From CAKUIA01 sp034180465 (lineage in GTDB: Bacteria > Verrucomicrobiota > Verrucomicrobiia > Opitutales > Intestinicryptomonadaceae): a stretch of 64,000 nucleotides of DNA. Positions 52,482-61,673 of this stretch are shown piece by piece (within the stretch, counting starts at the first letter, position 1; each line of letters opens with the position of its first letter). The translations under genes were made by a program, and so were the position numbers. The stretch is taken from positions 1 through 64,000 of the forward strand of contig JAXFOH010000069.1 in NCBI GenBank assembly GCA_034180465.1, given 5' to 3'. The notes beneath the pieces are model-generated. The model had not been told where the DNA came from, made no database searches, and was given only the letters and a program-made list of their open reading frames with translations.

Positions 52482-53422
52482 CTTTAAAAGATTCGTTCGG
52501 GTTTGTAAAAGAAAAGGCCGCAATAGGGCAGGCTGTAAAGATATTCGGGCAGGTCGCGCCCAAACCTCCATTCGGTCCAGGCGACGATTGCGCGGTTGTA
52601 GACTATAAAACACTTAAAGACAAAGCCCTTATTACAAGCGACTGCGTTATTGCGGGCAGGCATTTCGATATGGACTCTAACCCATTTTTAGTGGGCGAAA
52701 AAATTATAAAACGCAATATTTCAGACATAGCTGCAATGGGCGGAATTCCCCTGTACGCACAAACTAGCGCCGTTGTGTGCGACAATATGTCGATGAAATA
52801 TTTAAGGGCGTTTTTGCGCGGAATGGCATCTGCCGCAAAAGAGTATAACGTAAAAATTATAGGCGGAGATTTAGCCTCGGTTAAAAGCAACTTTTTTTCG
52901 ATGCACCTTGCTTTGATTGGGCGCACAGAAACGCGTGCAATGCTGCGAAGCGGCGCAAAAGAAGGCGACTATATTTGCGTTAGCGGGGCATTGGGGGCTT
53001 CCTACGAAAGCAAAAGGCATTTGACATTTCGCCCCAAAGTGCCCGAAGGCCGCTTTTTGGCGGCATGCAAGTGCGTAGTTTCGTGTATGGATATTAGCGA
53101 CGGCATTGCCTCGGACTTAAAACATTTGCTTTGCAAAGGACTTTGCGCCGAACTTGTAGCCGAGCAAATACCCGTTTACAAATTTAAAGGCAACACCCTT
53201 AAAAAAGCCCTGTGCGATGGCGAAGACTACGAGCTTTTGTTCTGCGTAAGGGGCAAAAGCAGCCTTGCAAAACTAAAGGCCGATTTTCAAAAAAAATTCG
53301 GCGCAGAAATATACGAAATTGGTCGCATAAAAAAAGCCCCCCGAAATGAATTTTCGGAAGGGCTTATTTTGGTCGAAAACAATAAAAAACGCTTGTTTGC
53401 CGAACACGGTTTCGAGCACTAG
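52463..53422 (+). CDS. thiL: thiamine-monophosphate kinase
   Basis: A 319-aa ATP-dependent enzyme that phosphorylates thiamine phosphate to thiamine pyrophosphate. The PurM-like fold is visible through PFGPGDDCAVV, SDCVIAGRHFD, NISDIAAMGG, IIGGDLAS, CMDISDGIASDL and EDYELLF. It overlaps the CPBP gene by 19 nt. Other thiamine genes are not nearby and no TPP riboswitch precedes the unit. Its stop overlaps the convergent neighbour by 4 nt, and its last codons contain that neighbour's terminator hairpin. Confidence 0.95.
   Translation: MRFAAVTLKDSFGFVKEKAAIGQAVKIFGQVAPKPPFGPGDDCAVVDYKTLKDKALITSDCVIAGRHFDMDSNPFLVGEKIIKRNISDIAAMGGIPLYAQTSAVVCDNMSMKYLRAFLRGMASAAKEYNVKIIGGDLASVKSNFFSMHLALIGRTETRAMLRSGAKEGDYICVSGALGASYESKRHLTFRPKVPEGRFLAACKCVVSCMDISDGIASDLKHLLCKGLCAELVAEQIPVYKFKGNTLKKALCDGEDYELLFCVRGKSSLAKLKADFQKKFGAEIYEIGRIKKAPRNEFSEGLILVENNKKRLFAEHGFEH
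53329..53365 (-). terminator. terminator hairpin of the minus-strand unknown, inside the thiL coding region
   Basis: On the minus strand AAGCCC...CCGAAA pairs with TTTCGG...GGGCTT, with a 1-by-2 internal loop, followed by seven U (the A-run 53329-53335). It starts about 50 nt past the stop of the unknown at 53419 and lies within the last 100 nt of thiL. Confidence 0.7.
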
Positions 53423-55092
53423 CGTCGTTTGCCGTCGCGCACCATTCTTTCTCTGTATGTTTTTACGTCGGAAGGGATAAGGGGTTCTACGTTGCCCTTG
53501 CGCATATTGTTTTCAAAATAACTTATAATTAAATGCCTTTTTTGTGTTTGCAGGCGCACTTCGTCTTTTAACGCCGAGTAGAAAGATTCGGGATTTCTTT
53601 CCTTAATGTCCTTCTTCATTACGGTTATAATGTCGTTAAGGTACGAGCGCATTTCTCTGTTGAATGTTGCGCTGTCGCTTCTCGAAAAGAACTTGGGCTC
53701 GTATTTTGAAATTGCCCTGGTAAATATGCTAACGCCTCTTAGCTTGTCGAAAGAGTTTAGCGTATACGCCTTATATAGATTGTCGTTAGACTTTTTAAGA
53801 TTTTCCAAATATTCGAACTGTTCCTTTAGCTTTTGCGGAACAAGGGGTTCGAAAGAGTTAAGGGTATCGAGCCTCGGGTAATACCTTATTTCTTCGGAGC
53901 GGGCTTCCTGTCTTCTTAAAATGCTAAGGGCTTCAGAACGGTTGTCTAAGTCGGTAAGTGTAACTTTCTTTTCCTTAACAAGCATAAAGCTTACTAGCTT
54001 GTTTTTTGCAAAGTCTATAAGCAGAACGCCAGGGGTGAAAGAGTAGGGCGTTTTTGCGCTTAAAAGATAGTCGTTGTCGCGTATAGACGCTATGGAAATT
54101 TGGTAGCAGGTAATTTGCGAAGCCGAATACATGCCCGCCAGCGTTAGGGGCTGGGTTATGATTTTCTTTACTTCGTGCTCGTCTTCGATTTCTATGGGCT
54201 GCATTCCTTCGGGGAAAGATTCAACTTCCATAAAAAGCACGGGTTCTTCTTTGCAGGCGTATATGCCCTTAATTTTGGGGCGGTCGCCGCCTGCGGTTAT
54301 AAGGTCGAAATTATTGGGTTTGTAGCAGCTAAAGGGGCAAAGTATGCCTTTTTTGCCTTTAAAAACAACGGCAACTGCAACGCTGGGTTTTTGCTCGGCG
54401 GTTTTAAGCGAGCACTTTGTAAATATTTTTCTTCCCAAAACATTATATGCTCCGGGGGAATTCGGGTCTACGCCGTCTATTGTGGAGGGTTTATTGTCTA
54501 TCTGCTTTTGGGCGGATTCTTGCATGCCCGTTCTTTTTTGCAATTCGGCAAGCTGCTTCGTGTAGTTGTAGGGGAATGTTTTTTCCAACACCTGCTTGGT
54601 TACCGCAAAAGTAACTGGGTCTTCCTTGTCGGAGGGTTTAAGATTTTCTATATACTTTTTTGCCTCAAGCTGTTTTGCAACGTAGGTCGAAAACATTGTA
54701 ATGTCGCCGGCGCATTCTGTAAGGGCAACCGCCTTAATTTCCGAAAATATTTTAGGATCTACCCCTTCGCCGAGGGCTGCAACCGAAGCCATTGCAGTTG
54801 CATTATTCGTGATATATTCTTCCTGCTTTGTATATTCGTTGGGGAATTTTTTTGCGGCTTGGGCTTTAATTAAATTTAGCTCTTTTTCTCCTATGCCGTC
54901 TATGTTCATATAGCTGATTGATTCGAACGACATAGATTGTTTTTTTATCCAATCTTGCGCAGCCGCTGCATCTTTGGGGAAAAGGGCGTTTGCTTTTTCC
55001 TGCAAGGCGGCCTTTTGTTCGGCGGTCATTTCCTGCGAAAATGCCGACAAAGCAGACAGGAGTAATACTGTAAAAATAGTAATGCGTTTCAT
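53419..55092 (-). CDS. large secreted protein of unknown function
   Basis: The ATG at 55090-55092 gives a 557-aa protein with a signal peptide ending SAFS (MKRITIFTVLLLSALSAFS). The first 200 residues hold three similar helical units, each with an F-P or K-F-P stretch followed by a polar Q/E/Y run (KALFP, KKFPNEYTKQEEY, TFPYNYTKQ). A beta-rich domain with several cysteines comes next (about 210-370) and a helical, charged C-terminus ends the protein. No family is recognised. It is convergent with thiL. It is separated from fumarase by a terminator, so it is its own unit. Confidence 0.8.
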   Translation of the reverse strand: MKRITIFTVLLLSALSAFSQEMTAEQKAALQEKANALFPKDAAAAQDWIKKQSMSFESISYMNIDGIGEKELNLIKAQAAKKFPNEYTKQEEYITNNATAMASVAALGEGVDPKIFSEIKAVALTECAGDITMFSTYVAKQLEAKKYIENLKPSDKEDPVTFAVTKQVLEKTFPYNYTKQLAELQKRTGMQESAQKQIDNKPSTIDGVDPNSPGAYNVLGRKIFTKCSLKTAEQKPSVAVAVVFKGKKGILCPFSCYKPNNFDLITAGGDRPKIKGIYACKEEPVLFMEVESFPEGMQPIEIEDEHEVKKIITQPLTLAGMYSASQITCYQISIASIRDNDYLLSAKTPYSFTPGVLLIDFAKNKLVSFMLVKEKKVTLTDLDNRSEALSILRRQEARSEEIRYYPRLDTLNSFEPLVPQKLKEQFEYLENLKKSNDNLYKAYTLNSFDKLRGVSIFTRAISKYEPKFFSRSDSATFNREMRSYLNDIITVMKKDIKERNPESFYSALKDEVRLQTQKRHLIISYFENNMRKGNVEPLIPSDVKTYRERMVRDGKRR

Positions 55093-55214
55093 ATGGTGCA
55101 CATTGAATAAAATTGCACAATATCTGTCAAGTTTTTCAAAGATTTTTTAGTAGCATGGGCCAAAGCAAAAAATGCTTTTTTAGGCTTTTTACGACGGTAT
55201 TTTTTTAGGGCGCA

Positions 55215-55250
55215 AAAAAGCCCTCCGCATTTTTTTGCGGAAGGCTTTTT
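55215..55250 (-). terminator. intrinsic terminator of the fumarase unit
   Basis: AAAAAGCC-C-TCCGCA pairs with TGCGGA-A-GGCTTTTT (14 pairs with one mismatch). The A-run 55214-55219 becomes the U-tract on minus. It lies just past the fumarase stop. Confidence 0.88.
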
Positions 55251-55268
55251 GTTTTTGGTTGTTTTTAA

Positions 55269-56888
55269 TTAAAGCTGCTTGAAAAAGTCGTTGCCCTTGT
55301 CGTCTACAAGAATAAATGCGGGGAAGTCCACAACGTCTATCTTCCAAACCGCTTCCATACCCAATTCGGGATATTCTACAAGTTCAACTTTCTTTATATT
55401 TTTTTCGGCAAGTAGGGCTGCGGGGCCGCCTATGGAGCCCAGGTAAAAGCCGCCGTGCTTTTTGCAGGCGTCGGTTACCTGTTGCGAGCGATTGCCTTTT
55501 GCAATCATAATCATACTGCCGCCGTTAGACTGGAACAAATCCACATAAGGATCCATTCTGCCCGCGGTTGTAGGCCCGAAAGAGCCCGAGGGTTTGCCCT
55601 GCGGAGTTTTTGCGGGGCCCGCGTAGTAAACGGGGTGCTGCTTTAGATATTCCGGCATTCCTTCGCCCTTTAGCAGGCGTTCGCGTATCTTTGCGTGGGC
55701 AATATCGCGCGCAACAATAATTGTGCCGTTAAGGCTAAGCCTTGTTTTTACGGGGTATTTCGACAACTCCGCCAAAACTTCGCGCATGGGTCTGTTAAGG
55801 TCTATAGAAACCGCGCCCTGGGCAGTGTCTATATTGCGGTATCTTTCGGGAATGTATTGGGCGGGGTTAGATTCAAGCTCTTCTAGCCAAATGCCGTCTT
55901 TGTCTATCTTTGCCTTTACGTTTCTGTCTGCCGAGCACGAAACGCCCAAACCTATGGGGCAGCTTGCGCCGTGGCGCGGCATTCTTATAATGCGTACGTC
56001 CAAGGCGAAATATTTGCCGCCAAACTGTGCGCCAATGCCCAATTTGTGGGCGGCGTCTAGCAGCTGCTTTTCCATTTCAACGTCTCTAAAAGCGTGCCCA
56101 AGTTCGTTGCCTTGGGTGGGCAAGTTGTCCAGATATTTTGTGGAGGCAAGCTTTACTGTTTTAAGGCACGCCTCGGCACTAGTTCCGCCTATTACAAAAG
56201 CAACGTGGTAGGGAGGGCACGCGGCAGTCCCCAAGCTTTTTAGTTTTTCTACCAAAAACGGCAGAAGCTTTTCGGGGGTGATAATAGCCTTTGTTTCCTG
56301 ATATAAATATGTTTTATTTGCCGAGCCGCCACCTTTTGCAACAAACAAAAATTCGTATTTGTCGGAGTTTGTTGCATACAAATCTATCTGGGCTGGCAGG
56401 TTGCAGCGCGTATTAACTTCGTCCCACATATTGAGAGGGGCGTTTTGCGAGTAGCGCAAATTTTCCTGCGTATAGCAGTCGAAAACGCCTTTCGAGATGA
56501 ATTCTTCATCTTCTACGCCGGTGAATACGTATTGACCTTTTTTGCCTATTACGGTTGCCGTTCCCGTGTCTTGACAGAAGGGCAAAACGCCCTGAGCTGC
56601 AATTTCGGCGTTTCTTAGCATTGTAAGAGCTACGCTCTTGTCGTTGTCGGAAGCTTCGGGGTCGTCTAAAATGGCGGCAACCATTTTTAAGTGGGCCGGC
56701 CTCAATTTAAACGAAACGTCTTTAAACGCGTTTCTTGCCAAGAAGGTCAAGCCCTTTGGGTCTACCTTCAAAATCTGAAGGGGGCCAATCCTTAAAGTGC
56801 TTACATAGTCTTTTGTAAGCAGCCTGTATTTTGTGTTGTCGGGTCCCAAGGGGAACATCTTTTGGTATTTAAATTCTTTTTCTGCCAT
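55269..56888 (-). CDS. fumarate hydratase class I (4Fe-4S)
   Basis: A 539-aa enzyme of the FumA/FumB type converting fumarate and malate. Three cysteines in typical contexts are the cluster ligands: Cys105 (FCQDTGT), Cys224 (AACPPYHVA) and Cys310 (SCPIGLG). The N-terminal domain and the C-terminal beta domain with SGSFGPTTAGRMDPY are both intact in one chain, unlike the split two-subunit form. It is oxygen-sensitive, which agrees with an anaerobic lifestyle. It follows serS with 35 nt between and probably shares a message. Confidence 0.96.
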   Translation of the reverse strand: MAEKEFKYQKMFPLGPDNTKYRLLTKDYVSTLRIGPLQILKVDPKGLTFLARNAFKDVSFKLRPAHLKMVAAILDDPEASDNDKSVALTMLRNAEIAAQGVLPFCQDTGTATVIGKKGQYVFTGVEDEEFISKGVFDCYTQENLRYSQNAPLNMWDEVNTRCNLPAQIDLYATNSDKYEFLFVAKGGGSANKTYLYQETKAIITPEKLLPFLVEKLKSLGTAACPPYHVAFVIGGTSAEACLKTVKLASTKYLDNLPTQGNELGHAFRDVEMEKQLLDAAHKLGIGAQFGGKYFALDVRIIRMPRHGASCPIGLGVSCSADRNVKAKIDKDGIWLEELESNPAQYIPERYRNIDTAQGAVSIDLNRPMREVLAELSKYPVKTRLSLNGTIIVARDIAHAKIRERLLKGEGMPEYLKQHPVYYAGPAKTPQGKPSGSFGPTTAGRMDPYVDLFQSNGGSMIMIAKGNRSQQVTDACKKHGGFYLGSIGGPAALLAEKNIKKVELVEYPELGMEAVWKIDVVDFPAFILVDDKGNDFFKQL

Positions 56889-56923
56889 AATAATAAATAT
56901 ATCGTTAAATGTTAGGGTTTAGT

Positions 56924-58189
56924 TTAGTCGCCTATAAAGTCTTTGCCGTACCACTTTTTAAGAACTTCGGGAACTTTTACAGTGCCGTCGTCTTGTACGT
57001 TGTTTTCGAGCAAGGCCGCCAAAACTCGGGGAATTGCCAAGCCAGAACCATTAAGAGTATGCACAAATTCCGACTTGCCTCCGTTTGCGGGGCGGAACCT
57101 AATGCCGGCTCTTCTTGCCTGAAAGTCGGTAAAGCACGAGCAGCTTGAAACTTCAAGCCACTTTTTTTGACCTGCCGCCCAAACTTCCAAGTCGAACTGC
57201 TTTGCGTGGGGGAATCCTATGTCTCCCGTGCAAATCGCCAAAACGCGGTAGGGTAGGTTAAGCTTTTGCAAAATGCCTTCGGCGTCTCTTCTTAATTTGT
57301 CTAGCTCGTCGAAGCTTGTTTCGGGTTTTACCCATTTTACCAGTTCTACTTTGTCGAACTGGTGAAGCCTGTTTAGGCCTCTTACGTCTTTGCCCCACGA
57401 ACCCGCTTCGCGCCTAAAGCAGGGGGTGTACGAGCATCTATATACGGGCAACTGCGATTCTTCAAAAGTTTCGTCTCTAAAGAAGTTTGTAAGCGGAACT
57501 TCGGCGGTAGGTACCATATAAAAATCGTCTTGATTGTCGTGGTACATTTGGCCCTCCTTGTCGGGAAGCTGGCCCGTTGCCGTTGCGCTTGCCGCGTTTA
57601 CCATAATCGGGCACATAACTTCTTCGTAGCCGTTGTTTTTTGCCTCCTCCAAAAACAGAGCCAAAAGCGAGCGAACAAGCCTTGCCATATCGCCAACATA
57701 AAAGGGAAAGCCAGCCCCCGTAACCTTTACTCCGCGGGGGAAATCCAGCAGCTTGTTGAAGAATTTTAAGTCCCAGTGGGGAACGGCGTTCTTTATTGTG
57801 TCTATGTCGCCCCAAGTATAGACGGTAACGTTGTCTTTATCGCTTTTGCCTACGGGAACGCTGTCGTCGGGCATATTGGGTATTGTAAGAAGCATAGATT
57901 TCCACTTCTTTTCGGCTTCGTCTGCCTTTTGCTCTAAAGCCTTAACGTTTGCGGAAACCTCTTTAAGCTTTAAAATCGCCTCCTTAAATTCGGGCGAGCC
58001 TTTTGGCAAATGCGCCAAAGCCTTGCTTTCGGCGTTTTGCTTGGCGCGCGCATTTTCAAATTCGGACAGAATATTGCGTCTAACCTCGTCGAACGCGATA
58101 ATAGAGTCTAAATCGCAGTCGAATTTTTTAAGCGCAATTTTCTGGCGCAGTTTATCGGGTTGTTCTCTTAAAATTCGTAAGTCTATCAT
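56924..58189 (-). CDS. serS: seryl-tRNA synthetase
   Basis: A 421-aa class II synthetase. An N-terminal coiled-coil arm (about 1-110) for tRNA binding is followed by the catalytic core with motif 2 (FRREAGSWGKDVRGLNRLHQFDKVE) and motif 3 (GSGLAIPRVLAALLEN). It charges tRNA-Ser and also tRNA-Sec where present. It is the first gene of the serS-fumarase pair and starts 78 nt past the TIGR03790 gene. Length is as expected. Confidence 0.97.
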   Translation of the reverse strand: MIDLRILREQPDKLRQKIALKKFDCDLDSIIAFDEVRRNILSEFENARAKQNAESKALAHLPKGSPEFKEAILKLKEVSANVKALEQKADEAEKKWKSMLLTIPNMPDDSVPVGKSDKDNVTVYTWGDIDTIKNAVPHWDLKFFNKLLDFPRGVKVTGAGFPFYVGDMARLVRSLLALFLEEAKNNGYEEVMCPIMVNAASATATGQLPDKEGQMYHDNQDDFYMVPTAEVPLTNFFRDETFEESQLPVYRCSYTPCFRREAGSWGKDVRGLNRLHQFDKVELVKWVKPETSFDELDKLRRDAEGILQKLNLPYRVLAICTGDIGFPHAKQFDLEVWAAGQKKWLEVSSCSCFTDFQARRAGIRFRPANGGKSEFVHTLNGSGLAIPRVLAALLENNVQDDGTVKVPEVLKKWYGKDFIGD

Positions 58190-58267
58190 AAATTTATGTT
58201 ATAGAATTCAATACAAAGCAAAGTTTATAGACAAGAATATTTTTAAGCCTGTTTTGCGCGAAAAAAG

Positions 58268-59839
58268 CTAGTTTTTTGGCGTATTTAGGCTTTTTAATAT
58301 TTGCGTATATTCTTGCAATAAAGCGTTGTCTATGTCTTTTGCATATTCTATGGCAATTGGCAGTGCGTTTTTAAGATACGTTTTGCCGTTTTTGTGAGCT
58401 GCAATGTGTTGTTTGCAAAGCTCTAATGCAAGCTTGTTGTTGCCCAAGCTAGAGGCGAATTTTGCAATTTCAAAGTTAAGCCCAAAATAGGGGTTGTTTG
58501 GGTCTGTCAGCGTTTTTGCGGCATTTTCGGCAAAAAGCAGTGCGTTTTTATTGTCGCCAAGCGTTTGCAGCAGTTGGGCTATTTTAAAGAGCAACGCGGT
58601 ATTGTCTTTAAGCCTTTTTGCATAGGCAATGCCAAGCTTTACGGCATTTGGCGAGTTGCCCGATTTTTTTACAACCAAATTCATTGCTCTAATTACAGCA
58701 TATTGGCTGTAAAAGTTGGTGTTTCCGTTTTCTATGTCTTTTAGTTGTTCGCTTAATTTGCGCTTAAAGGGCATATATAGAGGGTCGCCTATAAATATGT
58801 TTTGCCAGCGCAGCGAGGGCGACGAAAAATATGCGGCCTCTCCCGCGCTAAAGCCCGAGCAAAGAGCCGCCAAATACATATCAAAGCGGTGTGTTAGCCC
58901 CAAGTAGGGCTCGTATACATTGCCCACAGAAGAAGATGCGTTTTTGTTTATTAATGTTGCAGCCCACCCGCTTTTTTGCGTTTTTGCCGAAAACGAAAAC
59001 AGGTGCATTGCAACCGCGCCTCTGGGCATATCAAATTCGTTCAACACAAAATATCCGCAAGGGCCTTCGCTATACCAGCCAAAATACAGGGCAACGGCGT
59101 CGAACCTGTCGGCAAAGCCGAAAAGCGGTGTTTCGGGGCTTTCAGATAAGTCGAAGCCCAAGTCGGTTAGAATGTCTTGAACCTTTTTTAGATAGCCGCC
59201 TTTTTTTATTATGAATTTTGAATCGTCTACATAGGCGCGTCCCATAAGCCCGTGTTCTTCGGCATAGATTGCGTTTTTTGCGATTTGCAGAGCTTTTCGG
59301 TAGTCGCCACCGCAAAGGCGCGCCGTTCTTACAATTTGGGCGGTTTTATATAAGGTTTTGTCTTGCTTGCCGAAAAGTGGGTTTTTTGCGATTTTTTTGT
59401 AGGGGGGCAAAAACATTGCCGACAAAAGCGAGTCGAATGCCACCTTGTCGGTTTCGAGCTGTTTTGCTGGCGCGCTTTCCCTTACCTTTAAGGGTACGCC
59501 CATACAGCTTACCAGAAAATCTATGTTGTGCGAAACCAAAATGGGTTTGTCGCCAACCGTTTGCGCGCGTATTGCCCCGGCTTTTTCCAAGCCGTTTACA
59601 AGTTTCGGATATATCTCGTTAAATTGTGCCCAAGAAATTTCCTCGCTTTTTGGCATTTCAACCGAAACGACATTCGTTTTCGGGATATTCCTAAGTTCGG
59701 CGTAGTTTTCGGCAAGCCAAACAGAATCGGGCTCTGTGGAATTGCAGAGTATAAAAACTTTGTTTTTGTCTATTTGGGCAAATAGCAAAATTGCCGAAAA
59801 CAGGAAAAGCCCCAAAAAAGACAACGCGCGCTTTGCCAT
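58268..59839 (-). CDS. TIGR03790-family secreted protein
   Basis: A 523-aa protein with a signal peptide (MAKRALSFLGLFLFSAILLFA). The mature part begins with the family-typical pattern of S-V-W-L-A-E-N-Y-A and RNIPKTNVV, then LVSCMGVPLKV, a central FGFADRFDAVALYFGW segment and LRWQNIFIGDPLYMPF. A C-terminal tetratricopeptide-like helical region follows (about 370-515). TIGR03790 proteins are found mostly in Verrucomicrobiota and Planctomycetota; the function is unknown. It lies 1 nt after the flavin reductase-like gene. It is one of the better taxonomic hints in the window. Confidence 0.85.
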   Translation of the reverse strand: MAKRALSFLGLFLFSAILLFAQIDKNKVFILCNSTEPDSVWLAENYAELRNIPKTNVVSVEMPKSEEISWAQFNEIYPKLVNGLEKAGAIRAQTVGDKPILVSHNIDFLVSCMGVPLKVRESAPAKQLETDKVAFDSLLSAMFLPPYKKIAKNPLFGKQDKTLYKTAQIVRTARLCGGDYRKALQIAKNAIYAEEHGLMGRAYVDDSKFIIKKGGYLKKVQDILTDLGFDLSESPETPLFGFADRFDAVALYFGWYSEGPCGYFVLNEFDMPRGAVAMHLFSFSAKTQKSGWAATLINKNASSSVGNVYEPYLGLTHRFDMYLAALCSGFSAGEAAYFSSPSLRWQNIFIGDPLYMPFKRKLSEQLKDIENGNTNFYSQYAVIRAMNLVVKKSGNSPNAVKLGIAYAKRLKDNTALLFKIAQLLQTLGDNKNALLFAENAAKTLTDPNNPYFGLNFEIAKFASSLGNNKLALELCKQHIAAHKNGKTYLKNALPIAIEYAKDIDNALLQEYTQILKSLNTPKN

Positions 59840-59840
59840 C

Positions 59841-60341
59841 TTACAACTCGAATGCGTTTACAATTTCAAAGTAGTACATTTTATGAAAATCGTCCTTTGC
59901 ATACCACAATTCGGGAATGTGGGTGTCTGCAAAATTTTGCTTTTCGAGCATTTGAGAATATAGTTTTTTGCATTCTAAAACAAGGCTTGCCTCCTTGTAG
60001 TAGGGGGCGTTGTTTTCGGTAAATTGCGCGGTAAAGCCGCTTGCAGCGGTTTTGTCTATGTCTTTGCCCGAAGTAGACCCGAACATTTTCAGCTGCGGGC
60101 GGTATTTTTCGTCGTAGAACGACAAGGTTGCAAATTCATTTTCCTCTAAAAATTTAAAAGTGTGCCTGTTTGTTCTTACCATTGCAATTGCAACGGGTTT
60201 GTTCCACATAAAACCTAGGCCGCCCCAGCTTGCCGTCATTGCGTTAAACGACTTTTTGTCGCCCGCCGATATTAGCATCCAGCCTTTGCCTATTAAATTT
60301 ACGGGGTTCTTCGAAATCTCTTCGGGGTTTATATTCTTCAT
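59841..60341 (-). CDS. flavin reductase-like FMN-binding protein
   Basis: A 166-aa split-barrel protein. The segment NAMTASWGGLGFMWNKPVAIAMVRTNRHT (about 33-61) is the FMN-binding signature of the flavin reductase-like domain, and NEFATLSFY follows. Close relatives are small cytoplasmic flavoproteins of oxidative or thiol metabolism. Electron donor and substrate are unknown. The next gene is the TIGR03790 protein after 1 nt. It diverges from the Nif3-like gene. Confidence 0.9.
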   Translation of the reverse strand: MKNINPEEISKNPVNLIGKGWMLISAGDKKSFNAMTASWGGLGFMWNKPVAIAMVRTNRHTFKFLEENEFATLSFYDEKYRPQLKMFGSTSGKDIDKTAASGFTAQFTENNAPYYKEASLVLECKKLYSQMLEKQNFADTHIPELWYAKDDFHKMYYFEIVNAFEL

Positions 60342-60468
60342 AATATTCTATTATTTGTGGGTTTTGTTCGAAAATAAAGCAGGGCGATTTTACTTGTAAA
60401 GTTTTAAATGCGCTTATTTTACACAAAATTTTCTTGCAAAAAAAGAGCGTGTTTTTTGAAATTTAGGT

Positions 60469-61227
60469 ATGGCAAATCTAAAGGAAATAACGGCATACGC
60501 CGACAAAATATTAAACATACACTGCACCGTAGACTACCCCAACGCGCTGAACGGGCTTCAGTGCGAAAATTCGGGCAAAGTGTCGAAAATTGCGTGCGCG
60601 GTAGACGCTGGGCTTTTCGAGATAAAGCAGGCGGTAAAAATGAAGGCGGATTTGCTTTTTGTGCACCACGGGCTTTTTTGGGACAAAAAAACTCCATTTA
60701 CAAATCTAAACTATGAGATTGTAAAAACTTTAATAGGGGGCAATTTGGCGGTATACTCGTGCCACTTGCCGCTAGACGCAAACGCAGAATTCGGCAACAA
60801 CGCCTCTATTGCAAAGTTGCTGGGTTTGCCGATAACGCGGGCGTGTTTCGAGTGTCTGGGAATAGAGATAGGCTGTCTATGCGAGTGCGGCAAAAGAAGC
60901 AGGGCAACGCTTGCCTCTTCGCTAAAAAAGATATTCCCGAATACATTAAAGGCATTTGAATTCGGCTCTAAAAATCCCAAAAGAGTTGCGATTTGTTCGG
61001 GAGGCGCGGGCGATTTTATAGGCGATTTAAAATCCCTGAATTGCGACACATTTATTACGGGCGAGCTAAAGGAGCATCACTATATATACGCCAGAGACAA
61101 CAAGATTAACCTGTATTCTTGCGGACACTATTGCAGCGAAGTTTTTGGCGTCAAAAATTTGGCGAAAATTTGTGCCGAAAAATTCGGGCTTGAACATAAA
61201 TTTATAAAGACGGATAATACCATTTAA
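60469..61227 (+). CDS. Nif3-like dinuclear metal-centre protein (YbgI type)
   Basis: A 252-aa cytoplasmic protein with the NIF3/YbgI fold. Conserved metal ligands are visible: HHGLFW (His66, His67), the CHLPLDAN aspartate and the GHYCSEVFG His/Glu near the C-terminus. The family is near-universal and has been linked to GTP cyclohydrolase-like or tRNA-related activities; the role is unsettled. No insertion domain of the YqfO type is present. aroQ follows after 5 nt. Confidence 0.93.
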   Translation: MANLKEITAYADKILNIHCTVDYPNALNGLQCENSGKVSKIACAVDAGLFEIKQAVKMKADLLFVHHGLFWDKKTPFTNLNYEIVKTLIGGNLAVYSCHLPLDANAEFGNNASIAKLLGLPITRACFECLGIEIGCLCECGKRSRATLASSLKKIFPNTLKAFEFGSKNPKRVAICSGGAGDFIGDLKSLNCDTFITGELKEHHYIYARDNKINLYSCGHYCSEVFGVKNLAKICAEKFGLEHKFIKTDNTI

Positions 61228-61232
61228 CAATT

Positions 61233-61667
61233 ATGAAAAAGATAGCGGTAATCAACGGTGTAAATCTCGACAGGCTCGGCAAAAGAGAGCCCGAAATTTA
61301 CGGAAGCGAAACCCTAGACGACATTATAGAGTCGCTAAAAAAATACGCCGCCTCGATAGGCTGCGAGATTTTGGATTTTCAAAGCAACCACGAGGGCGAC
61401 ATTATAGACCATATCGAAGACTATACCGATATGGGCGTTGAATATTGCATAATAAACCCCGGGGCATTTACCCATACAAGCGTTGCGTTAAGAGACGCCA
61501 TTGCGGGTTCTAAAATGAAGTTTGTTGAAGTGCATATTTCGAACATATACAAGCGCGAAGATTTTAGGCACGAATCTTTAACCGCAGCCAAGTGCGTTGC
61601 CGTTGTCAGCGGTATGGGATCGTACGGATATACCGCGGCCCTAGATTTTATAGCCAGTATTGAATAG
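61233..61667 (+). CDS. aroQ: 3-dehydroquinate dehydratase, type II
   Basis: A 144-aa enzyme that makes 3-dehydroshikimate in the shikimate pathway. Conserved: the N-terminal NGVNLDRLGKREPEIYG with catalytic Tyr23 (the family usually has NGPNLNLLG), SNHEGDIID, INPGAFTHTSVALRDA, and the C-terminal VEVHISNIYKREDFRH. It forms dodecamers in this family. It sits between nif3 and the uvrD-like gene, with 6 nt to the latter. Confidence 0.95.
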   Translation: MKKIAVINGVNLDRLGKREPEIYGSETLDDIIESLKKYAASIGCEILDFQSNHEGDIIDHIEDYTDMGVEYCIINPGAFTHTSVALRDAIAGSKMKFVEVHISNIYKREDFRHESLTAAKCVAVVSGMGSYGYTAALDFIASIE

Positions 61668-61673
61668 GCAAAA

